Shown: positions 18,202 through 26,248 of the stretch, piece by piece
Layout: every line of letters begins with the position of its first letter
Numbering within the stretch: the first letter of the stretch is position 1
The notes under the pieces: model-generated
Told to the model about the DNA's origin: nothing
Database searches by the model: none
The model's input: only the letters and a program-made list of their open reading frames with translations
Program-made: the position numbers and the translations under genes
Assembly (NCBI GenBank): GCA_021773975.1
Contig: JAJFJN010000041.1
Coordinates: forward strand, 81,603 to 145,602
Reading direction: 5' to 3'
Length of the DNA stretch: 64,000 nucleotides
Origin: Gammaproteobacteria bacterium
GTDB lineage: Bacteria; Pseudomonadota; Gammaproteobacteria; Chromatiales; Chromatiaceae

Positions 18202-19566
18202 GTGGATACGATCACCACGCTGATAGAGGCTTTGAATGGCCTGGTCTGGGGCAAATATATGCTGGTGCTCATTTTGGGTACGGGTCTATTTCTAATGATC
18301 GGCTTAAAAGGTATGCCACTGCGCTACCTTGGATATGGCTTTCACATGCTCTGGCGGGGGCGTAAAGGCGAGGGCGAGGGTGATGTTAGCCCATTTAACG
18401 CATTGATGACCTCACTTGCCGCCACGATTGGAACCGGCAATATAGCGGGTGTAGCTACCGCTATCTTTATTGGTGGACCAGGGGCGCTCTTTTGGATGTG
18501 GTGTACAGCACTGCTTGGTATGGCTACCAAATATGCAGAGGCCGTTTGTGCGGTTCATTTCAGAGAGGTTGACGAGCTGGGCAATCATGTTGGCGGCCCG
18601 ATGTATTACATCAAGAATGGCCTGAGTAAACGCTGGGCTTGGTTGGGCAGCGTCTTTGCTATCTTTGGCGCACTGGCTGGTTTTGGTATTGGCAATACCG
18701 TGCAAGCCAACTCAGTGGCAGATGCCTTGGGTTCCGGGGTTATCGGCTTCGCTGTTCCTCACTGGATTACTGGATTGGTAATGGCGGCTCTGGCTGCATT
18801 GGTGCTTATTGGTGGTATTCAGCGTATTGCTGAGGTTGCTGGCAAACTGGTGCCGTTTATGGCTATTGCTTACCTCTGTGCAGGATTGGTAATCCTAGCG
18901 ACCAATGCATCTGAGGTCCCCGCAGCTACTGTTTTGATTATTACTGATGCCTTTACTCCAGCTGCTGCCACAGGTGGTTTTGCGGGTGCTTCTGTTATGT
19001 TGGCTATTCAGATGGGGGTGGCGCGTGGCATCTTCTCCAATGAGGCAGGGTTGGGTAGTGCGCCTATTGCACATGCTGCTGCAGCAACTGATAGCCCAGT
19101 CAGACAAGGCACAGTGGCTATGTTAGGAACCTTCATTGATACCATCGTTATATGCAGTATCACAGGATTGGTGATTGTGATTTCAGGCGCATGGACGGGT
19201 GGTGAGACAGGTGCGGCACTCTCATCAGCTGCCTTTGAGCAGGCACTGCCCAATTTTGGTGGTTATGTCGTTACATTGGGATTGAGCGTCTTTGCCTTTA
19301 CCACCCTGCTAGGCTGGAGTTTTTATGGTGAAAAATGCGTTGAATATCTTTTTGGCGTGCGATCAATCATCCCTTTTAGAGTTCTCTGGATTATTGCCAT
19401 TCCCATTGGTGCTACGGCTAAACTGAGTTTTATCTGGCTGGTAGCAGATACACTTAACGGTTTGATGGCGCTACCCAATCTATTGGCTCTTTTACTGTTA
19501 AGCCCTGTTGTATTCTCCCTTACGCGAGATTTTTTCAAGGATGAAAAACTAAAAAGAGCCGGTTAG
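18202..19566 (+). CDS. Sodium:alanine/glycine symporter (AGCS family)
   Basis: This 454-residue inner-membrane carrier imports alanine or glycine with sodium. It has about eleven membrane segments. Family hallmarks are GDVSPFNALMTSLAATIGTGNIAGVATAIFIGGPGALFWMW, VGGPMYYI, NTVQANSVAD, and ARGIFSNEAGLGSAPIAHAAA. GTG at 18202, 8 bp after GAGAGA, is the start. The stop codon lies inside its terminator hairpin. The gene stands alone between the TRAP locus and a convergent hypothetical gene. Confidence 0.93.
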   Translation: MDTITTLIEALNGLVWGKYMLVLILGTGLFLMIGLKGMPLRYLGYGFHMLWRGRKGEGEGDVSPFNALMTSLAATIGTGNIAGVATAIFIGGPGALFWMWCTALLGMATKYAEAVCAVHFREVDELGNHVGGPMYYIKNGLSKRWAWLGSVFAIFGALAGFGIGNTVQANSVADALGSGVIGFAVPHWITGLVMAALAALVLIGGIQRIAEVAGKLVPFMAIAYLCAGLVILATNASEVPAATVLIITDAFTPAAATGGFAGASVMLAIQMGVARGIFSNEAGLGSAPIAHAAAATDSPVRQGTVAMLGTFIDTIVICSITGLVIVISGAWTGGETGAALSSAAFEQALPNFGGYVVTLGLSVFAFTTLLGWSFYGEKCVEYLFGVRSIIPFRVLWIIAIPIGATAKLSFIWLVADTLNGLMALPNLLALLLLSPVVFSLTRDFFKDEKLKRAG

Positions 19567-19577
19567 GCTCTTTTTAG
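19549..19577. terminator. Bidirectional terminator overlapping the symporter stop codon
   Basis: CTAAAAAGAGCC (19549-19560), a 5-base loop and GGCTCTTTTTAG (19566-19577) form a 12-bp stem with A and T tracts on both sides. The TAG stop (19564-19566) is at the loop. It serves the symporter and the convergent gene ending at 19596. Confidence 0.85.
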
Positions 19578-19595
19578 TGGATCTTTACCGCAATC

Positions 19596-19985
19596 TTAAT
19601 GGGCGCAAGCTTTGGCTGCTTCTGCTCGGGTATAGAATTTATCGTCCTTAACAAAGCCAACAACAATGCTCTCTTTCAGTTTTGGTCCCTCACTATCGTA
19701 GCCCTGATCCAGTATCCACTCGTCGGGTAACCCGCAGAGAAGATGGATGGGAGCGGGTCGACCATCTGTAAATGAGGATGCCACTGTCTCGCCGGTTTCA
19801 GTATCCATGTATGCAGGAGAAAACCCCCGCCCATGGTTACCCTGACTGGTGCCGCCTGTCCCTGCGTAGGCTTGATTCTGATGCGCAAGGTCGTCTGGCC
19901 CTATAGTAGGCTGGCTAACCAATAGATCAGCACTGTAGGTCTGAGCAAATAGTTCTAATTTGGATTCTACTTTTTCATCTGCCAT
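19596..19985 (-). CDS. Hypothetical protein, 129 residues
   Basis: No family is recognised. The product is soluble and acidic with no signal peptide or membrane segment. Notable parts are a Gly/Gln-rich middle (QAYAGTGGTSQGNHGRGFSPAYMDTETGE, about 38-66), a DEWILDQGYDSEG stretch and a C-terminal VVGFVKDDKFYTRAEAAKACAH that resembles a small wing. The coding frame is the only long one on either strand here and it ends at a shared terminator, which supports a real gene. It is a solo gene between the symporter and the dksA-like gene. Confidence 0.55.
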   Translation of the reverse strand: MADEKVESKLELFAQTYSADLLVSQPTIGPDDLAHQNQAYAGTGGTSQGNHGRGFSPAYMDTETGETVASSFTDGRPAPIHLLCGLPDEWILDQGYDSEGPKLKESIVVGFVKDDKFYTRAEAAKACAH

Positions 19986-20214
19986 AACTGCTCAACTTAA
20001 TGTAATTAACGTATCGTCTGCAATCTTCCATGCATTATGTGTGCCTGTAATCTCTATTGCGCATTTTTACTACGGTTTTAGAGGTTACCTCTAAACCTGG
20101 CGCAGAATACTTTAATAAGCATGCTTATGGAATAGTGAGAGCTGACATTCGGGAATGAGATGTGGTTTTGAATAGGTAATAAATAAAGGCCAACACAGCA
20201 AATGGTAGAGTTGC

Positions 20215-20556
20215 TTATTCAGCAGCCTGCTTTTCTGCGCATGCCACACAGAGATCAGAAAAGGGCAGTATTTCAAGACGTGCTGGAGGAATGGTTGCAC
20301 CACAGCTATCACAGATACCATATTCGCCTGCTTCAATATGTGCCAAAGCATGATTGATTTGGACTAGCTCATGGCGACCTGCATCACCCAGTGCCTCTAG
20401 TACCTCATCATTTTGACGCTCAACAGCCTGTTCAGCAAAATCAGCGGTTAGCGGCTCATCTATATGACGAGCGCTATTGGAGAGCTTCTTTATCCGCTGA
20501 TTTAGCTCTTCACGTCGGATCAGTAACTGCTGATGAATGGCTTCATACTTTTTCAC
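20215..20556 (-). CDS. TraR/DksA-family C4 zinc-finger protein
   Basis: The 113-residue protein has an N-terminal coiled coil (residues 3-75) and a four-cysteine zinc finger (C82, C85, C103, C106; CDSCG and CVAC). Members enter the RNA polymerase secondary channel and alter initiation, often with ppGpp. At 113 residues it is shorter than DksA (about 150) and lacks the DxxDxA coiled-coil tip of true DksA, so it is probably a DksA paralogue. Located 10 bp after the DUF1820 gene on the same strand, it likely forms an operon fur - DUF1820 - dksA-like. Confidence 0.85.
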   Translation of the reverse strand: MKKYEAIHQQLLIRREELNQRIKKLSNSARHIDEPLTADFAEQAVERQNDEVLEALGDAGRHELVQINHALAHIEAGEYGICDSCGATIPPARLEILPFSDLCVACAEKQAAE

Positions 20557-20566
20557 TCAATTCTCC

Positions 20567-20896
20567 TTAGGAGTCGCTACTATGGTCTGGTGGGTAGATG
20601 GGTGTTGGAAAGGGTGTCACATTGGCATTCTTATCCAAATCCAATATTTTGCTGATGCCTTTTTTCTTGACTTCATCAATGCGGATGACTGAATTCATGG
20701 GCACCATTGTGCGCGTAACACCTGCAAACTCATCCTTTAGTTTCTCTTCTGCTGGATCGATGACGATACCGCTGGATTCATTGAAGACAATATCTTCAAA
20801 TTCGATAAACCCAAAAAGCTCAGCCTGGCGAACCGTCTGGACGTAAAGCTCGTAAATTTTGCCATGATTGATAAAGGATACGCGATAGATCTGCAT
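20567..20896 (-). CDS. DUF1820 family protein
   Basis: The 109-residue protein matches the pattern I know for DUF1820. It starts with YRVSFINHGKIYELYVQTV, continues with GFIEFEDIVF and VIDPAEEKLKDEFAGVTRTMVPMNSVIRIDEVKKKGI, and ends with a variable Pro-rich tail. Members are common in Gammaproteobacteria and have no assigned function; the PMNSVIRIDEV strand is the most conserved part. It is soluble and cytoplasmic. It is 4 bp downstream of fur, so the two are almost certainly co-transcribed. Confidence 0.85.
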   Translation of the reverse strand: MQIYRVSFINHGKIYELYVQTVRQAELFGFIEFEDIVFNESSGIVIDPAEEKLKDEFAGVTRTMVPMNSVIRIDEVKKKGISKILDLDKNANVTPFPTPIYPPDHSSDS

Positions 20897-20900
20897 CTTA

Positions 20901-21326
20901 TTATTTCAACTGTTTCTGGCAGGCCGCACAGATGCCATAAAGAATCATGCTGTGGTCTGCAATCATATAACCGGCCTTAGCCGCAATTTCTTGTTGCCGT
21001 GCTTCGATAATATTATCGTGGAATTCATCCACCTGTCCGCAACGAGTGCAGATAAAGTGGTCGTGGTGGTCATCCTGGCTCAACTCAAACATGGCCGGGC
21101 CATCGTCAAACTGAAGCCGTGTTACTAATCCTGCTTGTTCACACTGGGTGAGTACGCGGTATATTGTTGCTACACCAATCTCCTCCCCTTGCTGTAAAAG
21201 CAGTTTGTAGAGGCCTTCTGCGGTGCAGTGTTGGTCGGCGTGTGCTTCAAGTATCTCCAGGATTTTGATCCGGGGAAATGTAATCTTTAGCCCAGCACGC
21301 TTCAATTTGTCAGTATAGTTAGTCAC
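20901..21326 (-). CDS. fur: Ferric uptake regulator Fur
   Basis: Fur is a dimeric iron-responsive repressor of iron uptake genes. The 141-residue product has a winged helix (residues 1-80; TFPRIKILEILE, VATIYRVLTQCEQAGLV). The metal sites are HHDH at 87-90 and two zinc-binding pairs, C93-C96 and C133-C136. The length is normal for Fur (about 140-150). It heads an operon with DUF1820 and a dksA-like gene and is divergent from hisI with 92 bp between. No clear Fur box is visible upstream. Confidence 0.9.
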   Translation of the reverse strand: MTNYTDKLKRAGLKITFPRIKILEILEAHADQHCTAEGLYKLLLQQGEEIGVATIYRVLTQCEQAGLVTRLQFDDGPAMFELSQDDHHDHFICTRCGQVDEFHDNIIEARQQEIAAKAGYMIADHSMILYGICAACQKQLK

Positions 21327-21418
21327 AGTTTAAATTCTACTCCGTGTAGGAAGCAAAAACATCATCGATCAGGATAGAATATGTAATCCAGCAAAAATTT
21401 AAATTTGAGAGAGATGCT

Positions 21419-21844
21419 ATGCTGAAAGAGACTGAATCCTTCAAAAAGGGAGAGAGCCTGTCTTGGGCTGATGCAGTGAAAACATTGCCCTTTAACCAGG
21501 ATGGGCTACTGCCTGCTATTGCTCAACAGCATGACAGTGGCGAGGTGTTGATGATGGCCTGGATGAACAGAGAATCACTGGCTGAGACGCTGGAGACAGG
21601 CCGGGTCTGTTATTGGTCTCGTTCACGGCAAAAACTTTGGCGTAAAGGTGAATCTTCCGGACAGGTTCAGGTTCTTAAAGATATGCTGCTGGATTGCGAT
21701 GGTGACACTATCCTGTTGCAGGTTGATCAAACCGGCCCGGCTTGCCACTCTGGTCGACGCAGCTGTTTTTATAACGCGATAAGGGGTGATCGTTTGGAAG
21801 TGATCAGTGAGCCGCTTATTGACCCCAAAGACCTTTATAAATAA
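21419..21844 (+). CDS. hisI: Phosphoribosyl-AMP cyclohydrolase HisI
   Basis: HisI opens the purine ring of phosphoribosyl-AMP in histidine synthesis. The 141-residue, single-domain form (no HisE fusion) has GEVLMMAWMN, CYWSRSRQKLWRKGESSGQVQ and the metal-binding DCDGDTILLQVDQTGPACHSGRRSCF. ATG 21419 follows GAGAG. The gene leads a row with gloB and pyrC but without other his genes, so histidine genes are scattered in this genome. Confidence 0.92.
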   Translation: MLKETESFKKGESLSWADAVKTLPFNQDGLLPAIAQQHDSGEVLMMAWMNRESLAETLETGRVCYWSRSRQKLWRKGESSGQVQVLKDMLLDCDGDTILLQVDQTGPACHSGRRSCFYNAIRGDRLEVISEPLIDPKDLYK

Positions 21845-21849
21845 AAATC

Positions 21850-22629
21850 ATGTTCGATATTGTCCTCATCCCAGCTTTTGCTGATAACTACATTTGGTTG
21901 CTAAAGAGTGAATGTAGCACAGCGGTAGCAGTGGTTGACCCTGGCGATGCGGCACCTGTGCTGGATTATTTGCAGCATGAAAAGCTTACCCTGGGTGCTA
22001 TTTTAATTACCCATCATCACCGTGATCATACTGGAGGCATTAGCCAGTTAAAGAGGGTATTTCCTGAAGCGAAGGTATATGGACCGGCAGATGAATCTAT
22101 CCCGGAGATAACAGCGCCTCTGACTGAGGGTGCTGACGTTAAACTGCCTTGGCTGGGTGATAGTCTCAAGGTGCTAGAGATGCCTGGCCACACCGCAGGC
22201 CATATTGCATACTCTGGGGATGGCTTGCTATTTTGTGGTGACATCCTTTTTGCCGGCGGCTGTGGGCGGGTGTTTGATGGCACCATGAAGCAGATGGCAG
22301 AATCACTACAGCGTATTGCCAAGCTGCCCGAAAAGACCCTACTCTATTGTGCCCATGAATACACAGAGGCTAATTTGGGCTTTGCTCTTTGGGTGGAGCC
22401 TGAAAATCGGGCAATAAAAGCGCGTCAAAAAGCGGCGCAAAGAGTGCGTCAGCAGGGTAAAGCAACGGTTCCATCACTCCTCTCACTGGAATTGAAAACC
22501 AACCCCTTCTTGCGCACTCAAATACCCACAGTGATTGCAGCAGCAGAAAAGTGGGCGAAAACACCATTAAATAACAATGCAGCTCTGTTTGCAGCATTAC
22601 GAACATGGAAAGACCGTGATTACGACTAA
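21850..22629 (+). CDS. gloB: Hydroxyacylglutathione hydrolase (glyoxalase II)
   Basis: GloB hydrolyses S-lactoylglutathione to lactate and glutathione, the second step of methylglyoxal detoxification. The 259-residue metallo-beta-lactamase fold has THHHRDHTGG at 54-63 for the binuclear metal site, then GHTAGHIAY, FCGDILFAGGCGR, and CAHEYTEANLGFAL. The C-terminal part has the KARQKAAQRVRQQGKATVPSLLSLELKTNPFLR pattern specific to GloB. It lies 5 bp after hisI and 9 bp before pyrC. Confidence 0.93.
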   Translation: MFDIVLIPAFADNYIWLLKSECSTAVAVVDPGDAAPVLDYLQHEKLTLGAILITHHHRDHTGGISQLKRVFPEAKVYGPADESIPEITAPLTEGADVKLPWLGDSLKVLEMPGHTAGHIAYSGDGLLFCGDILFAGGCGRVFDGTMKQMAESLQRIAKLPEKTLLYCAHEYTEANLGFALWVEPENRAIKARQKAAQRVRQQGKATVPSLLSLELKTNPFLRTQIPTVIAAAEKWAKTPLNNNAALFAALRTWKDRDYD

Positions 22630-22638
22630 GGCAATCCT

Positions 22639-23973
22639 ATGAAAGACACCCTGATACTCAATGCGCGCATGGTTAATGATGGACGAATTACCGAAGAGGA
22701 TATCTGGATTCGCAATGGGCGAATCGAGCAGATTGGTAGCAATCTAAGTGCTAAACCGGCTGATTTAGTTATAGATGCCGCAGATAAGATTTTGATGCCG
22801 GGCATGATTGATGATCAGGTTCACTTTCGTGAGCCAGGGTCGACGCATAAAGGGGATCTCTACACTGAGTCCCGTGCAGCTGTGGCGGGGGGTATTACCA
22901 GTTTTATGGATATGCCCAATACCAACCCGCTGACAGTCACACTGGAAGCATTGGAAGATAAATATGCATTGGCAGCTAAAAAATCGCTGGCCAATTATGC
23001 CTTCTACCTGGGGGCAACCAATGGCAACATCGATGTTATCCGAGCGCTGGATCCAAAGCAGGCTTGTGGCATCAAGGTTTTCATGGGCGCCTCTACCGGC
23101 AATATGTTGGTAGATAAGGAGGAGGCACTGGAGGCGATTTTTCGTGATGCGCCAATACTGGTCGCAACCCACTGCGAAGATACACCTATCATCCTGGCCA
23201 ATGAGCAATCCTTTCGAGCACAGTTTGGCGAAGATGTGCCGATGGAGTCGCACCCAGAAATTCGCAGTGAAGAGGCCTGCTTTCGCTCCTCATCCTTTGC
23301 GGTTAATCTTGCAAAACGGCATGGCACCCGCCTGCATGTGCTGCACCTCTCTACCGCACGCGAGATGAAGCTGTTCCAAAAAGGGCCGCTGGATAACAAG
23401 CGAATCACTGCCGAAGCCTGTGTGCATCATCTCTACTTTGATGATTCAGACTACGAGCAAAAGCAGGCCTTTATCAAATGCAACCCTGCCATCAAGTCAC
23501 GCATGGATCGGGATGCCATCCGGCAGGCGTTAATAGATGGGCGGATCGATGTGATTGGCACTGACCACGCGCCTCATACTCTGGATGAGAAGTGCAGTAG
23601 CTACTTCAATGCCCCCGCTGGGCTGCCTCTGGTGCAATATGCGCTGCCAATGGTGCTGGAGATGTATCACGATAAACTGCTCTCGCTGGAGTTGATTGCT
23701 GAGAAAACCAGTCATGGGCCAGCAAGGCTATTTGATATTCCAGACCGTGGCTATATCCGTGAAGGTTACTGGGCTGATCTGGTATTGGTTGATTTAGATA
23801 AACGTGAACGTGTTGAGCGCGAGGATGTACGCTATAAATGCGGTTGGTCACCGGTAGAAGGCCGGATCTTTCGTTCGACCATTGAGTCTACCTTTATTAA
23901 TGGTCACCTCGCCTATCACCAGGGCAAGCTCGATGAGAGCGTACTTGGTCAACGTTTGACACATAACCGCTGA
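22639..23973 (+). CDS. pyrC: Dihydroorotase (class I)
   Basis: The enzyme cyclises carbamoyl aspartate to dihydroorotate in pyrimidine synthesis. The 444-residue amidohydrolase has the first metal motif DDQVHFREPG, then MDMPNTNP, the cis-peptide GIKVFMGASTGNM, THCEDTPI, HLSTAREM, CNPAIKS and GTDHAPHT. The length and DDQVHFREPG fit the class I (PyrC/AllB-like) form rather than the 340-residue E. coli PyrC. It is the third gene of hisI-gloB-pyrC and is closely followed by a small membrane gene. Confidence 0.88.
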   Translation: MKDTLILNARMVNDGRITEEDIWIRNGRIEQIGSNLSAKPADLVIDAADKILMPGMIDDQVHFREPGSTHKGDLYTESRAAVAGGITSFMDMPNTNPLTVTLEALEDKYALAAKKSLANYAFYLGATNGNIDVIRALDPKQACGIKVFMGASTGNMLVDKEEALEAIFRDAPILVATHCEDTPIILANEQSFRAQFGEDVPMESHPEIRSEEACFRSSSFAVNLAKRHGTRLHVLHLSTAREMKLFQKGPLDNKRITAEACVHHLYFDDSDYEQKQAFIKCNPAIKSRMDRDAIRQALIDGRIDVIGTDHAPHTLDEKCSSYFNAPAGLPLVQYALPMVLEMYHDKLLSLELIAEKTSHGPARLFDIPDRGYIREGYWADLVLVDLDKRERVEREDVRYKCGWSPVEGRIFRSTIESTFINGHLAYHQGKLDESVLGQRLTHNR

Positions 23974-23984
23974 TTACAATTTTT

Positions 23985-24314
23985 ATGAATAACGAAATAT
24001 ATGGTCAGTGCAGGGTGCGATTGAACTACGGCTCACTGGTTAAGCTTACGGTTCTGCTGGGTTTCTGTGCTGGGCTGTTTGCAATCCCTCTTCTGTTACT
24101 AACATCCCTGGGAAAAATCTATGGCCTATTGAATCTACTCATAGGGTCGCCGATCGCGGGTGCAGTTACAGGCTTGCTGCTCTCTATTCTTGGTTCACCT
24201 ATCTACTCATGGTGGATGGCAAAATCCAATGGCCAACTTTTTACCGGAACTTTTCAAGTGGATAGTGACTCTATTATTCCTACAAATAGTGCACAAGATA
24301 ACCAAGAAGAGTGA
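23985..24314 (+). CDS. Small hypothetical membrane protein
   Basis: This 109-residue protein is 11 bp downstream of pyrC on the same strand and probably in its transcript. It has two hydrophobic segments (about 18-42, VKLTVLLGFCAGLFAIPLLLLT; 50-78, LLIGSPIAGAVTGLLLSILGSPIYSWW), each with a Gly-Ser-Pro turn, followed by a polar Gln/Asp/Asn-rich tail. No family is recognised. Its 3' neighbour is a long AT-rich intergenic region, so it is likely the operon's last gene. Confidence 0.6.
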   Translation: MNNEIYGQCRVRLNYGSLVKLTVLLGFCAGLFAIPLLLLTSLGKIYGLLNLLIGSPIAGAVTGLLLSILGSPIYSWWMAKSNGQLFTGTFQVDSDSIIPTNSAQDNQEE

Positions 24315-24906
24315 GGGTTAAAGCAAGGTTTTCCACATTCTAAATAACGCTGTTTAAGCAGAATTAGGAATCTACTTCTTTCAGCCGCTTTTAATCGCTA
24401 ATTTAATATCCTTAAAAGCGTGATCTAGATCACAAATTACTGCATGGAAAATAGCTCAAATTAGCAGTAAATAAGGGATAAAACGCACTCTGTACGGTGC
24501 TCTGATTCACGCAACTCAATAGATTATGCGGCTTATTTAGTCGCTATGGTTTTTTATCTGCGGATGGATTAAAACATAAGATAATATCCTCTTTTAATTT
24601 GTGGATAGTAGATTGCTAACGTGCTGATTTTTATTGATTTACTACTAAAATGGCGCCCTGTGGATTTTCTAAAGAATATTTAAAATAGATAGGCAAATAG
24701 CTATCTAACAATGCTTATTTTGCAATACATTCAATGGTTAAATAGCCAATAAATTGGGCTATCAATTTCTATTCTAAGTGCTGCCTAAGTTCAATTAAAT
24801 GCTATTGTTATGCAGTAATAGGGAACCTAAAGATCCTTTGCTTTTATGCCGCTAGCTAAATCGACACTTGGTTAACAGAAGTTTATCCCTATGAGGGAGT
24901 TGATTT
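24315..24906. other. 592-bp AT-rich intergenic region
   Basis: No coding frame longer than about 15 codons with a ribosome binding site is visible on either strand. The region is richer in A and T than its neighbours and contains the CRP-like palindrome at 24419-24434. Several short TAGATAGG/TAGCTATC-like and CTATTTA-like motifs occur around 24680-24760. It may hold the promoter and control sites of the HTH gene at 24907 or an unrecognised small RNA. Confidence 0.5.
24419..24434. promoter_or_regulatory. CRP-binding-site-like palindrome
   Basis: CGTGATCTAGATCACA contains a perfect 14-bp palindrome and matches the CRP consensus TGTGA-N6-TCACA at nine of ten positions. It is about 105 bp after the small membrane gene and 470 bp before the HTH gene. 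A class I adenylate cyclase gene lies in the same window (29012-31870), so cAMP-CRP control is plausible in this organism. Confidence 0.5.
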
Positions 24907-25260
24907 ATGACTGAATTTAATAGAGTACCTGCTTATCCACTTTCACTTGGTGAAAGGCTACGTTGTAGACGGCGGGAGAAAGGCTGGACACAAGATCAGC
25001 TGGCAGCAAATGCTGGAACCAATCAAGCAGTAATTCAGAAGATTGAGAACGGCCGCAGTTTGCGTCCTAGAAAAATCGATGAAATTGCGTCTGCACTTGA
25101 AGTGACACCTTCTTGGTTAATGTTTGGAGAAGAGACAAACAATAATATAAACACAGAGGCGCGCACGGTGGCTGAAGCATGGTCTCGTCTTCCAGAGCCT
25201 TTTCGCTCACGTATTAGAGCTGAAATTCTGCATTATTCACAAACGTCACTCTCCAATTAG
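24907..25260 (+). CDS. XRE-family helix-turn-helix regulator
   Basis: The 117-residue protein has a classic lambda-repressor-like domain (residues 13-68): LGERLRCRRREKGWTQDQLAANAGTNQAVIQKIENGRSLRPRKIDEIASALEVTPSWLMFG. A short C-terminal tail (EAWSRLPEPFRSRIRAEILHY) may mediate dimers. ATG 24907 has GAGGGAG upstream. It stands alone between a long AT-rich region and a GATase gene. Its targets are unknown; no clear operator is seen. This domain also occurs in phage repressors, but no phage genes are nearby. Confidence 0.85.
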   Translation: MTEFNRVPAYPLSLGERLRCRRREKGWTQDQLAANAGTNQAVIQKIENGRSLRPRKIDEIASALEVTPSWLMFGEETNNNINTEARTVAEAWSRLPEPFRSRIRAEILHYSQTSLSN

Positions 25261-25281
25261 TACCATAAAACTGCATAATTA

Positions 25282-25323
25282 AAGCCTGCTCCGGATCACC
25301 TTTATTGGTGAAACCGGAGGCTT
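25282..25323. terminator. Long hairpin after the HTH gene
   Basis: AAGCCT and CCGG with inner TCACC pair with GGTGA, CCGG and AGGCTT, closing a TTTATT loop, with a 3-nt and a 1-2 nt bulge. There is no T run, so it may be a weak terminator or a structured leader of the downstream amidotransferase gene. Confidence 0.4.
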
Positions 25324-25412
25324 GGGCTTAGGCATATCATCAGCTATAGCGCGCTATCGTAGTTAATTAAGATAGAATGGTTTTCTATTGTTTACTTTTT
25401 GAGAACGCCATC

Positions 25413-26180
25413 ATGTGTCAACTACTTGGTATGAACTGCAATGTTCCAACCGATATTTGTTTTTCATTCAAGGGGTTTTGTGAGCGTGGTGGTACAACAG
25501 ATGAACATAAAGATGGTTGGGGTATTGCCTTTTTTGAGGATAAAGGCTGTCGTTCTTTTCTTGATCCATCCCCTTCAGCGGGGTCGGCCATCTCATCCCT
25601 GGTTAAAAATTACCCCATAAAATCTTGCAATGTTATTTCGCATATTCGTAAAGCTACCCTTGGTGAGGTAACGCTTGAAAATACTCACCCCTTTACGCGT
25701 GAACTCTGGGGGCAATATTGGGTTTTTGCTCATAATGGTGATTTAAAATCATTTCATCCGAGCTTTCAGGGAAGCTATCTCCCGGTCGGTTCTACGGATA
25801 GCGAACAGGCTTTTTGTCTGATACTTGAAAGATTAAAACAAAGTTTCCCTGAACGACCAACACCACAAGAGGTTGCAGGTGAACTTCAAAGGATTGCAGA
25901 TGATATTGCTACCTATGGCATATTCAACTTCCTTCTTTCAGATGGCATTTGCATGTTTGCATACTGCACTACAACGCTCTCATACTTGGTAAGGCAGTAT
26001 CCATTTTCAAAGGCACAGCTTAAGGATAGAGATATTGAATTGGATTTTAGCAAAATCGCTGGGCATGCTGATCGGGTTGCTGTAATTGCTACTGAGCCAT
26101 TAACCACCAATGAGGCGTGGATTGCCTTTCCGAAAGAGCAGGTGCTTGTCTTTAAAGATGGCGTAGTGGTCAATACTTAA
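25413..26180 (+). CDS. Class II glutamine amidotransferase (YafJ-like)
   Basis: The 255-residue protein, the same length as E. coli YafJ, begins MCQLLGMNCN, so Cys2 becomes the N-terminal nucleophile after Met removal. DEHKDGWGIAFFEDKG, SHIRKATLGEVTLENTHPFTRELWGQYWVFAHNGDL and GSTDSEQAFCLIL are the family's glutaminase motifs. A longer in-frame start at 25377 would hide Cys2 and is rejected. The acceptor of the ammonia is unknown in this branch; it carries no synthetase domain. Confidence 0.85.
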   Translation: MCQLLGMNCNVPTDICFSFKGFCERGGTTDEHKDGWGIAFFEDKGCRSFLDPSPSAGSAISSLVKNYPIKSCNVISHIRKATLGEVTLENTHPFTRELWGQYWVFAHNGDLKSFHPSFQGSYLPVGSTDSEQAFCLILERLKQSFPERPTPQEVAGELQRIADDIATYGIFNFLLSDGICMFAYCTTTLSYLVRQYPFSKAQLKDRDIELDFSKIAGHADRVAVIATEPLTTNEAWIAFPKEQVLVFKDGVVVNT

Positions 26181-26248
26181 TAAAAGAGTGGGATGGGATA
26201 ATAGCTGGATTTTATTGAGTTAGCTTTGCACTTAAAATAGTAATGAAG

